A model generated the notes under the pieces. The model had not been told where the DNA came from and made no database searches. It saw nothing but the letters and a program-made list of their open reading frames with translations. Source: Eucommia ulmoides (Eukaryota > Streptophyta > Magnoliopsida > Garryales > Eucommiaceae). From it: a stretch of 64,000 nt of DNA. The stretch lies in the NCBI GenBank assembly GCA_016647705.1, contig CM028329.1, forward strand, positions 18,409,410 through 18,473,409, in the 5' to 3' direction. The translations under genes and the position numbers were made by a program. Shown here one piece after another: positions 25,509-36,762 of the stretch (position 1 is the first letter of the stretch; every line of letters starts with the position of its first letter).

Positions 25509-27105
25509 GAAAGCTCTGTGTGTGTGACGGGAGATCACCGGCCGGCAGGGAAAGAGAGAACAGGCGACGTGGCATGAGGAGATCAAATCTACCCACTAAT
25601 TTCATACAATAAATACTCTCTCATGCAGTAGAAATGATCAAAATCCTAAATCAAATTTGAAAAATTAGAGAAATTCTAGAGAGAGAGAGAGAGGACCGGA
25701 GTAGGGGTCGTTGGATTTTTCTTGAATTGTCGTTCCTCCGGCAGTGTGGTCGTGGCTGTTACGTGTGTGCGTGATCGTGTGGATATCGTCGTCAGTCCCA
25801 GGGGAGAGCGAGGGTGGTTAGTCGACGACGTGGCAGTGTGTGTTTTAAGCATCGCTGGTGAGCGGGAGTTGCCGATAGCTATCCAATCATCGATGATCGT
25901 CGAGCTGGTGAGTATTTATGTGTAATTTTTCTACTTATTTTGGTGGGTGTGTGCATGCATGAGTGTTGCGAGTTTGGTTGGTAAATATTCGGTAGTGTGG
26001 GTATGTGCTTTGTTTTCTTTTTCTGACAATGTGTGGGTTTGATCGAATCATGTAGGTTTGTGTGTGTTTGTGTGTTATGGGTATGTGTTGTCGTCAAACT
26101 TCAGAAAAAGAAAGAGCGATTCGCTCCGGTGGGTGTTGGATCGCCGTTCGTCCGGTGGTGCGTAATCATCACCATTGTTCGGTAGTGTGTACTCTGCTTG
26201 ATGTCTATGCGATTGTGTGTATGTAGGTCGTTTCTCCGGTTGTTCCTCCGATGGACACGGTGTGTGTGTGCTTTGTTTTTACCAACAGTGTGTGTGTGTG
26301 TCCGTGTATGTATGTGACTTAGTGCGTGTGTGCATGTGTTTCGTTTATATGGGTATGTGTTCTGCTCCTCCGTTTGTGTGTGCGTGTGTTCCTCCGATTA
26401 TTATGGAGATGGCATATGTGCATGTGTGTGTGTGTGCTCGTCGACGTGCATGTAGGTGGGGGTGATCGGAGTTGGTCGGTGGAGAGTTAGAGACAAAAAG
26501 AGAGTAGTGGGTGTGTGGGTGTGTGGGTGTATGGCCATCGTCAGCTTGCGGTGGTGGCGGTAAGTGAGCGAGCGTGTGTGTGTGCTCTTTCGTTCAGTTG
26601 GCTAGTCACCCAGTGGTGGCTGCGGTAGGTTGAACGGAAAACGCAAACAGAAGCAAGAACGGGAAGAAGAAGAAGCAGGAAAAGAAAAAAAAAAGAAAAA
26701 AAAAAAAAAAAGAAAAATGAAGGAAATGGGAAATTGTACAAATAACCCCAATAAAATTCAAATCCATCTCACGGCCCATGAACGATTCAGAATAGATATC
26801 GTTTTTCGTTAAATTTATTTTAGTTTTGTTAAATTCAATTCTAACATAAAATGTTTTATAACCGGAATAATAAATTTGGGATCGTTCATATTACAAGATT
26901 TTTATGCAATAATTAGCGGAATGGAAGAATGCAGAACTCAGGGCCTGCATTACATGATTAGGTGATTTTACATAAAATATTAATATAGACTCTGTCATTA
27001 TTAGGTTCGCAGGCACCGGCATCCAGATTAGAGTGTGGTCAGTGTCAATTTTGCAAAACAGATATCGAGGTGAGTGTATTGTCTTCTTGCCAAATTATTT
27101 GTGTA

Positions 27106-27139
<34 letters not shown>

Positions 27140-27270
27140 ATGGAAAATGGTTGTATTTAAATTAGATGCTTTTAAAAATTATGTGGTGATTTGACGATGT
27201 TGATTAGACGATATTATTGAGTTATGTTTTGATGACGTTGTTATTGATTTGACGATGCCATAATATTTAT

Positions 27271-27400
27271 CTGTTTCGGCAAATTGAGGTTATCCGCTTC
27301 GGCGGAGTGATGTGATCCGCTTCGGCGGAGTGATGTTTATCTGTTTCGACAGAGTGATGTTAGACATTTATACTGCGCAGTGGTTATCCGTTTCGGCAGA
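27271..27400 (+). repeat. Array of five TTCG-loop hairpins in the Gypsy 5' LTR
   Basis: Short inverted repeats with a constant TTCG loop lie at 27,271-27,282, 27,293-27,306, 27,316-27,329, 27,340-27,353 and 27,387-27,400. The second and third are TCCGC-TTCG-GCGGA, the fourth is TCTGT-TTCG-ACAGA. Stems differ yet these three pair fully; the first and last each have one A/C mismatch. The first four recur about every 23 bp, separated mostly by GTGATG. If transcribed, C(UUCG)G loops are unusually stable RNA hairpins. Confidence 0.8.
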
Positions 27401-28186
27401 GTGATGGGTGTCGGTTAGGAAGGCAAATCCTACGGGTGGTACGGTACCGTTGCAACTCCCGATCGTAAGGTTAAAACGATCACATGGCTAGCCCGGGGTA
27501 TGATGTGATGAGGTGTAAAATGCTGAGGTGCAAAGTGATGTTTTGTCGTATATGGTGTTTTCTTGCATAGGGTGATTGAGAATAGTACATTTATATATTT
27601 TATTGTATACTGGATTGGTATGTTCTGATTTCGTTATTCTATATGGTTAGCTGAATTATTCGGGTTGATTTTTACTGCTTAGTTGAGGTAATATATATAT
27701 ATATATATATATATAGACGTTGATTCCATGGTGACAGAAAAAATATGTTTTCCTTATGGTATGAGGTATTTAAATTATGAGATTATTATATTATTATTTG
27801 ATATGTGATGTTTATATGTTATATGCTTGATCCAATTAAAAAGTTTTATTAAGAAGACAGTACATTCGTAGATACAGCGGTTAGGAGTCGGTTTCCTACT
27901 AGCACTGGGTAGAGTCCGGCGATGGTATAGCAAGGGAGTATTTTGGGAGGTGCTGCCTGAGGCGAACCTAGGAGAGGTTCATTGTCGTTTTATCTTTTGT
28001 TGTTATTATAATTTAGGGACGGGTGTGTCCCCAGTTAGAAAAGATGTTTATGGCCTGATTTTGTGGTTGTATAATTATGAATGCATATTGTCGCTTTCTA
28101 GTTTGGTTTATCGCTCAGGTGATGTCGTGTCGATGTCACGCCGGCCCCATGGTGACGGGTGTCTGGGGTGAGGGTATGACAAATTT

Positions 28187-28203
28187 TGGTATCAGAGCCT
28201 AGG
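28187..28203 (+). other. Primer-binding site of the Gypsy element
   Basis: TGGTATCAGAGCCTAGG lies five bases after the 5' LTR end and matches the 3' end of initiator Met-tRNA in its first 12 or so bases. Confidence 0.85.
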
Positions 28204-28411
28204 TTATAGGTTCTGTAGACTTGTCAGTTGTCATGTCCGTAGAGGACCATGAGATTGGAGACGTGCTAGTCGTCTAGTCAGTAGGGGACCTTAAGATAAG
28301 GTGTCAGTGGGTGATTTTGGTACTCGCGTAGTAGTTAATTCACGTATATTAATTACTGTCATTTTTTTGGTTGGCCTAGTTGGTTGGTTGTTGAGTTAAA
28401 TTTTATTGCAG

Positions 28412-31400
28412 ATAATAGGTATAGAGAGTGGGATCGAAAGTCTTGGCAGTGTGGGACCCCCGAGGCCAGTGGAACTCCCGGGGCAAGCAGAACCCCAGGA
28501 ACAGGGTGATAGGTTGTAAGGGAGCTTAGATGCTGTTGAAAGAATTTTGCAGGCCGCTGCCCAGCTAACGGAGCAGCAAGCGATGATTATGGAAAGTCAA
28601 AGGGCCTAAAGTGATACTGTCACATCTCAGGCAGTATGATTGAAGAGGTTCAAGGAGTTAGACCCTCCGGCTTTCACTGGGATGGTGGGTCCAACTGATG
28701 CGGATAATTGGATCAGAGGTGTGGGTCACGTATTCGAGGCGATGGAGATTGTCGACGATAGTCGAGTTTCCCTTGCCACTTTTCAGTTGAGGGATGAAGC
28801 CGAGCATTGGTGGGAAGAAATGAAAAGGTTGATTACTAGTTCTGGCAAAGAGATTACATGGGACCGTTTCGTCGCCACGTTTAATGAGAAGTATTTTCCC
28901 GAGTCTTATTGATTTCAGATGGGGAAGGAATTTATAGTTCTGAAGCAGGGAAAGATGAATGTTTAGCAGTACGAAGTCAAATTTGATGTTTTATCTCGTT
29001 TTGTCCCTGATCTGGTAAAAACGGAAGAGGCGAAATGCAGAGGTTTCCAGAAGGGACTTCAGTTAGAGATTCATTCCAAGTTGATAAGCAAGCAGATTAA
29101 GAATTATGCAGAGTTGGTGAATATGGCAAAGCTGGTGGAGAGGGATGTGCAAGAAGCCGCCGAGAATCGAAAGCAGTACAAAAAGAGCAGATTTAAGTCG
29201 CCTAGCAGATTTTCAGGTGACACTTCACGGGGGGCGGTATCTTGACCGCCAGTTGCTCGGGTCTTATCGTTTGGCCAATCCGTTAGGAGCCGTGGTCCCT
29301 GACAATCATACCCCAGGCAACAACAAAGTGCATCGGAAGCTAGTGTTGGTCTGCAGAGGCAGGGGAGGAATCAGCCGTCGAGTCGGACTGGGGGAAATAA
29401 ATGTTATCAGTGTGGAGCTACAGGTCACTTTGCCAGAGACTGTCCTGTGGGAGTCCCGATATGTTTTCATTGTCATATGCCAGGTCATAAATCTACAAAT
29501 TGTTCGAAACTTACTTTTACATTTGTACCTCCGGCGAGCAGTATGGGTAGTACGGGTCCTACCACTGCCCAGGGGCTTGGTAGAGGATCGGCTGGTAGAC
29601 CTCCAACGCGAGGCCGTGTTTTTGCTACTACTCGATAGGATGCTTAGGCTACACCCGATGTGGTCACAGGTATCATATCTTTATATGCTAGAGATGCTTG
29701 TGTACTTATTGATCCCGGTTCTACGTATTCATTTGTTTCAGCAACCTTCATGATGCAATTAGGTAGATTTTCCATTTCTTTATCATATTGTATTGTTATT
29801 TCTACTCCAGTGGGTGAGTCGGTATGGATCGATAGTGTGTATAAAGACAGTCCACTTCGGATTGGTGATAGGGAGTTATTGGCAGATTTATTACTCTTGA
29901 GTATTCACGATTTCGATATGATACTGGGTATGAATTTGCTATCCGGATATCATGCCACGGTGGATTGTTTCAAGAAAGAAGTGATATTTCGAATCTCAGG
30001 CAAGCCAGAGTTTGTATTTGCGGGAGACAAAATTATCACTGCTGTCAGTTTAATTTCAGTCCTAGAAGCTAGGAAATTATTGAAGAAAGGATATCAGGGA
30101 TACCTTGCGCACGTGATTGACACCAGTCAAAGAGAAGTTCTGGTGGTAGATATTCCAATGGTCAGAGATTTTTCTGACGTCTTTCCAGAAGAATTGCCAG
30201 GGTTGCCCATAGATAGGAAGATGGAATTCACGATCGAGTTAATTCCAGGCACTACTCCTATATCGATTCCACCTTACCGTGGGTTTATCAGGCTCAGTGT
30301 CTCCCCATGGGGCGCCCCAGTGCTATTCGTGAAGAAGAAGGATGGCACGTTGAGAATGTGTATTGATTATCGGCAGCTAAATAGGGCGATGGTTCGCAAT
30401 AAATATCCGTTGCCTAGGATTGATGACTTGTTTGACCAGTTCCAGAAAGTTAAACTATTTTCCAAGATAGATATTCTATCGGGGTATCATCAATTGAAAG
30501 TCAGATATAGTGACGTGGCAAAAATAGCGTTCCGTACGAGATATGGACACTATGAATTTCTGGTTATGCCTTTTGGATTGACAAATGCCCCTGCTGCTTT
30601 CATGGATTTGATGAACCATATCTTTCAACCTTATCTAGATCAATTTATTATAGTGTTCATTGATGACATATTGGTTTATTCCCAAAGTAGAGAAGAGCAT
30701 GCGAAGCATCTCCAGATTGTATTGCAGACGTTGCGAGAGAAGCAGTTATATGTGAAATTTAGTAAATGTGAATTCTGGTTAGATCATGTGGTATTCTTGG
30801 GACATGTTATTTTAGGAGATAGTATTCAAGTAGACCCAAAGAAAGTTGAAGTTGTTGTTCAGTGGGAAAGACCAAAAAATGTGACTGAAGTTCGAAGCTT
30901 TTTAGGATTGGCGGGTTACTATCGACGGTTTGTGCAAGGATTTTCCGTTATAGCTACCCCGTTGGCTTGATTGACTCACAAGGAATCCAAATTTGAGTAG
31001 ACCGATAAATGTGAGCAGAGTTTCCAGGAGTTGAAAAGTAGATTGATGTCGCTACCAATACTGTCCCTTTCATTAGAAGGAGGTGGTTTCGTGATTTATA
31101 GTAACGCGTCACACCAAGGGCTGGGATGTGTTCTGATGCAGCATGATCACGTAATCACATATGTATCTCGGCAATTGAAGAACCATGAGCATAATTACCC
31201 GATGCACGATTTGGAGTTAGCAGCAATTGTGTTCGCCCTAAAGATTTGGAGGCACTACCTGTATGGCAAGACATGTGAAATATACACCGACCATCAGAGT
31301 TTGAAGTACTTGTTTACTCAGAATGAATTAAATTTGAGGCAGAGGCATTGGATGGAGTTGATCAAGGACTACGATTGCACCATCCATTATCATCCGGGAA

Positions 31401-33031
31401 AGGCTACTGTTATAGGGGATGCTTTGAGTCGAAAATCGACCAGCTCGGATGCACACATTCGAGTCACTCATGCTAACCTGTATGCAGAGTTGAGATCGTT
31501 GCGAGTTTAATTAGCGGTTGGTCAGATGGCAGCATTGCTTGCAACCTTAACTTTGAGGTCAACGTTGATTGACCGCATTATTGAAGCTCAAAAGTCAGAC
31601 GTTCAATTGGAGAGGATTCTGGATGAAGTGAAAAATGGTCACAGAACTGATCATCATATCAGGGATAGTGACGAAACTTTGATGTGTGGAAATAGGCTGT
31701 GTGTGTCTAATGACGTCAATTTGAAAAATGATATCTTGGAAGAGGCGCATAGCTCAGCGTACGCGATACATCCGGGGAGCACCAAAATGTATCGAGATTT
31801 GCGTGAGCATTATTGGTAGATCGGAATGAAACGGGAAATCACAGAATTTGTTGCCAGGTGCCTTGTTTGTCAGCAAGTAAAGATTGAGCATCAACGTCCA
31901 GGTGGGTTGTTGCAACCTCTACCTATTCCAGAGTGGAAGTGGGAGCATATCACGATGGATTTCGTTTCGGGATTACCCCGTACTCAAAAGGGGTATAATT
32001 TCATCTAGGTGATCATTGATAGGCTTACCAAGTCCACTCATTTTTTGGCCGTAAAGACGATATTTTCTCTTGAAAAGTATGCCCAATTGTATATTGATGA
32101 GATTGTTAGGTTGCATGGTGCACCGGTTTCTATAGTGTCGGATAGAGATCCGAGATTTACTTCGAGGTTTTGGCCGAGTCTCCAGACTACTTTGGGTACC
32201 AAGCTGAAATTTAACACCGCTTTCCATCCTCAGACAGACGGTCAATCAGAGCGTACGATTCAGACGTTGGAGGATATGTTGAGGGGTTGTGTTCTGAAAT
32301 TTCTTGGTAGCTGGGATGATCACTTGCCGTTGACGGAATTCGCCTACAATAACAGCTACCACTCGACAATCGAGATGGCTCCGTATGAAGTGTTGTATGA
32401 TAGGAGATGCAGAACTGCAGTTTGTTGGACTGAGGTGGGTGAACGTAAATTGTTGATGTCGTACATAGCCCAGCTGACAGCAGACAAAGTAGAGGTGATT
32501 CGATAAAAAATGAAAATTGCTCAGAGTCGACAGAAGAGTTATGCAAACAAGCGCTAGCGGGAGTTGGAGTTCGAGGTGGGAGATCATGTGTTCTTGCGTA
32601 TTTCTCCGTGGAAAGGCGTAATGAGGTTCGAAAAGAAAGGAAAGTTGAGCCCAAGATACATCGGACCATATGAAATTCTAGAGCGGGTTGGCACGACAGC
32701 GTATAGACTTGCATTACCGCCAGAGTTATCTCAACTACACGACGTTTTTCATGTATCGATGCTCTGGAAATATGTGCCAGACCCTTCTCATGTGTTGACT
32801 TTGCAGCCGATCGAATTGGAAGTAGATTTGACTTACGTTGAGGAGCCAGTCCAAATCCTAAGCCGTAAAGATCAAGTGTTGCGAACGAAGACGATCCCGT
32901 TAGTCAAAGTGTTGTGGCGCAGTCATGCCGTGGAAAAGGCGACATGGGAGCGAGAGGAAGAAATAAGGAACAAATACCCGCATTTGTTCGACTACGGTAA
33001 TAAAAAAATTTCGGGACGAAATTTCTTTTAG
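28412..33031 (+). pseudogene. Gypsy gag-pol polyprotein, one frame with 16 premature stops
   Basis: All recognisable domains lie in one reading frame. The retrotransposon gag core is at 28,640-29,150 and two CCHC zinc knuckles are at 29,402-29,443 and 29,462-29,503. The protease (IDPGSTYSF) starts near 29,708. Reverse transcriptase runs about 30,270-30,960 with the catalytic FIDDI at 30,656-30,670, and RNase H about 31,020-31,440. The integrase zinc region is at about 31,745-31,890 and the DD35E core about 31,950-32,400. The chromodomain is about 32,876-33,000. In-frame stops sit at 28,517, 28,607, 28,637, 28,910, 28,964, 29,243, 29,300, 29,636, 29,645, 30,968, 30,998, 31,508, 31,817, 32,006, 32,504 and 32,555. 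I find no frameshift. The start codon also seems lost (ATA near 28,412). Confidence 0.9.
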
Positions 33032-33042
33032 GAGGGAAGAGT
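33028..33042 (+). other. Polypurine tract of the Gypsy element
   Basis: The purine-rich stretch AGGAGGGAAGAG directly precedes the 3' LTR start TGTAAAACC at 33,043. Confidence 0.75.
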
Positions 33043-33333
33043 TGTAAAACCTAAATCGTAGAACGTACGTCATAAATAGTTGCATTAGAGAGCATTAGAA
33101 AATTTTAGGGTAAAATTTTATTGATTAAAATTCAAATCGAAAGTTGGGGGTCAAATTGAAAATTTAGAAACATTAAATTTAAACTTGAGATTTAAATTGA
33201 CAATTAAAATCAAAAAGTAAAAATGTTAAGGGTGAAATTATAAGTTTTGAAACTTTTAAAAGTTGAAATTTATTAAAATTAAGATCTTAAAGAAAATTGG
33301 GGGAGAAAAGTGCAATTTAACCATTTTTTTTAA

Positions 33334-33462
<129 letters not shown>

Positions 33463-35157
33463 GCTGTGTGTATGTGACGGGAGATCACCGGCCGGCAGGG
33501 AGAGAGAGAATAGGCGACGTCGCATGAGGAGATCAAATCTACCCACTAATTTCATACAATAAATACTCTCTCATTCAGTAGAAATGATCAAAATCCTAAA
33601 TCAAATCTGAAAAATCAGAGAAATTCTAGAGAGAGAGAGGAGCGGAGTAGGGGTCGTCGGATTTTTCTTGAATCGGCGTTCCTCCGGCAGTGTGGTCGTG
33701 GTTGTTACGTGTGTGCGTGATCATGTGGATATCGTCGTCAGTCCCAAGGGAGAGTGAGGGTGATTCGTCGACGGCGTGGCAGTGTGCGTTTTTAGCATCG
33801 CCGATGAGCGAGAGTTGCCGATAGCTATCCAATCATCGACGATCGTCGAGCTGGTGAGTATTTATGTGTAATTTTTCTTCTTATTTTGGTGGGTGTGTGC
33901 ATGCATGAGTGTTGCGAGTTTGGTCGATAAATATTTGGCGGTGTGGGTATGTGCTCTGTTTTCTTTTTTCGACAGTGTGTGGGTTTGATCGAATCGTGTG
34001 AGTTTGTGTGTTTTTGTGTGTTATTGGTGTGTATTGTCGTCAAATTTCAGAAAAATAAAGAGCCATTTGCTCCGGTGGGTGTCGGATCGCCGTTCGTCTA
34101 GTGGTGCATAATCATTGCCGTTGTTCGGTAGTGTGTACTCTGCTTGATGTCTATGCGATTGTGTGTGTGTAGGTCGTCACTCCGGTTGTTCTTCCGACGA
34201 ACACGGTGTGTGTGTGCTCTGTTTTTACCAACAGTGTGTATGTGTGTGCGTGTATGTGTGTGACTTAGTGCGTGTGTGCATGTGTTTCGTTTATGTGGGT
34301 ATGTGTTCTGCTCCTCCGTTTGTGTGTGTGTGTGTGTTCCTGCGATTGTTATGGTGATGGCATATGTGCATGTGTGTGTGTCTGCTCGTCGACGTGCATG
34401 TAGGTAGGGGTGATCGGAGTTGGTCGGTGGAGAGTTAGAGACAGAGAGAGAGTAGTGGGTGTGTGGGTGTGTCACTACTGCGTGGGTGTGTGGCCGTCGT
34501 CAGCTTGTGGTAGTGGCGATGAGTGAGCGAGCGTGTGTGTGTGCTCTTTCGTTCAGTTGGCTGGTCGACCAGTGGTGGCTTCGGTGGGCTGAACGGAAAA
34601 CTCAAACAGAAGCAAGAACGGGAAGAAGAAGAAGCGGGAAAAGAAAAAAGAAAGAAAAAGGAAGGAAATGGGAAATTGCACAAATAACCCCAACAAAATT
34701 CAAATCCATCTTGCGGCCCGTGAACGATTCGGAATGGATATCATTTTTCGTTAAATTTATTTTAATTTTGTTAAATTCAATTCTAGCATTAAAATTTTTG
34801 TAACCGGAATAATAAATTTAGGATCGTTCATATTACAAGATTTTTATACAATAATTAGTGGAATGGAAGAATGCGGAACTTAGGGCCTGCATTACATGAT
34901 TAGGTAATTTTACATAAAATATTAATATAGACTCTGTCATTATTAGGTTCGCAGGCACCGGCATCCAAATAGAGTATGGTCAGTGTCAGTTTTGCAAAAT
35001 AGATATCAATATATATATATATATATAATGGAAAATGGTTGTATTTAAATTAGATACTTTTAAAAATTATGTGGTGATTTGACGATGTTGATTAGACGAT
35101 ATTATTGAGTTATGTTTTGATGATGTTGTTATTGATTTGACGATGCCATAATATTTA

Positions 35158-35265
35158 TCTGTTTCGGTAGAGTGAGGTTATCCGCTTCGGCGGAGTGATG
35201 TTTATCTGCTTCGGCAGAGTGATGTCAGACATTTATACTGCGCAGTGATTATTTGCTTCGGCGGA
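35158..35265 (+). repeat. Array of four TTCG-loop hairpins in the Gypsy 3' LTR
   Basis: Hairpins at 35,158-35,171 (TCTGT-TTCG-GTAGA), 35,181-35,194 (TCCGC-TTCG-GCGGA), 35,205-35,218 (TCTGC-TTCG-GCAGA) and 35,252-35,265 (TTTGC-TTCG-GCGGA). All four can pair over five positions if G-T wobbles are allowed. One unit is missing relative to the 5' LTR. Confidence 0.8.
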
Positions 35266-36042
35266 GTGATGGGTGTCCATTAGGAAGGCAAATTCTACGG
35301 CTGGTACGGTACCGTTGCAACTCCTGATCGTGAGGTTAAAACGATCACATGGCTAGCTCGGGGTATGACGTGATGAGGTGTGAAGTGTTGAGGTGCGAAG
35401 TGGTGTTTTGTCGTATATGGTGTTTTCTTGCATAGGGTGATTGGGAATAGTACATTTATATATTTTATTGTATACTGGATTGGTATGTTCTGATTTCGTT
35501 ATTTTATATGGTTAGCTGAATTATTCGGGTTGATTTTACTGCTTAGTTGAGGTAAATATATATATATATAGACGTTGATTCTGTGGTGACAGGAAAAAGA
35601 TGTTTTCCTTATAGTATGAGGTATTTAAATTATGAGATTATTATATTATTATTTGATATGTGATGTTTATATATTATATGCTGGATCCAATTAAAAAGTT
35701 TTATTAAGAAGACAGTACACTCGCAGGTGCAGCGGTTAGGAGTCGGTCCCCTATTGGCACTAGGTAGAGTCCGGCGATGGTATAGCGAGGGAGTATTTTG
35801 GGAGGTGCTGCCTGAGGCGAACCTAGGAGAGATTCATTGTCGTTTTATCTTTTGTTATTATTATAATTCAGGGACGGGTGTATCCCCAGTTAGACAAGAT
35901 GTTTATGACCTGATTTTGTGGTTGTATATTTATGAATGCATATTGTTGCTTTCTAGTTTGGTTTGTCGTTCAGGTGATGTCATGTCGATGTCACGTCGGC
36001 CCCATGGTGACAGGGTGTCCGGGGTGGGGGTATGACAAGAAG

Positions 36043-36720
36043 AGATTTTGATGAAGAAGATCAAGTACATAGATGCTCAAAAGGATCCAAATGTTGAAAT
36101 AAATCGTGTTGGTAATGATCCATCTGAGATTCAACCTTCAAGAAAAGGATTCTACTCGACCCATAGTAGTGAAAAAAGGGTAATTGGTCATCCCACGGAA
36201 CAAATAATTGGTGATATTCAACGAGGTGTAAGTATTCGTTCTTCTTTGCATAATATAGTCAATCTTTTGTTTCTATTTCTAATTGAACCTAAAAACATTA
36301 ATGAAGCTATTAATGATGAATCTTGGATATTGTCCATACAATAATAATCGATTGAATTTGAGAAAAATAAAGTTGGACACTAGTAACTATACCAAATGAT
36401 CATCATGTCATTAGAAAAAAATGGATTTATAGAAATAAAAAGGATGAGTAGGGTATTGTGATTCGTAACAAAGCAAGATTTGTTGCCCAAGGGTTTAACC
36501 CAAAAAAGGGAATAGATTATGAAGAAAATTATACTCCTATTGCTAGATTAGAAGTTATACATATTCTTTTTGCATTTGCATGTTCAAGGAATTTTAAATT
36601 GTTTTAAATTGATGTTAAAAGTGAATTTCTAATTAGTTTCATTTATGAAGAAGCTTATATTAAACAACCTCCTGGATTTGAAAATGAAAATCTTCGTGAT
36701 CGTGTTTTTAAATAAAAGAC
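36043..36720 (+). pseudogene. SIRE-like Copia integrase-RT linker and RT fragment (middle part)
   Basis: It continues the element broken at 25,172. The linker shows EPKNINEAINDESW at about 36,285-36,330. The reverse transcriptase N-terminal half follows at about 36,410-36,710 (ARFVAQGFNPKKGIDY, then YIKQPPGFENEN). One stop interrupts it near 36,447 and another near 36,604. Confidence 0.85.
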
Positions 36721-36762
36721 TAAGTAAATATCTTCTTTAAAAATGTTTTAAACGTAGATTAA

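Larger units (their letters stand above)
25178..28181 (+). repeat. 5' LTR of the Gypsy element
   Basis: 3,004 bp, starting TATAAAACCTAAATCG and ending GTATGACA. It contains a (CA)n(TA)n tract, long GT-rich stretches (25,900-26,600), an (AT)n tract at 27,105-27,140, and the hairpin array at 27,271-27,400. In the first 116 bp I count three differences from the 3' LTR. Confidence 0.93.

Noticed and set aside
28187..28203. Possible tRNA gene at the Met-like sequence
   Set aside because: Only the primer-binding complement is present; there is no cloverleaf around it. The same holds at 22,292 and 58,710.
29145..29753. A 202-codon open frame on the plus strand
   Set aside because: It is out of frame with gag-pol and overlaps the zinc knuckles; its composition is that of a shadow frame.
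34098..34803. Several 60-125-codon open frames in both directions (also 26,217-26,741)
   Set aside because: They arise from GT-rich, low-stop LTR sequence and are not conserved in frame between the two LTRs.
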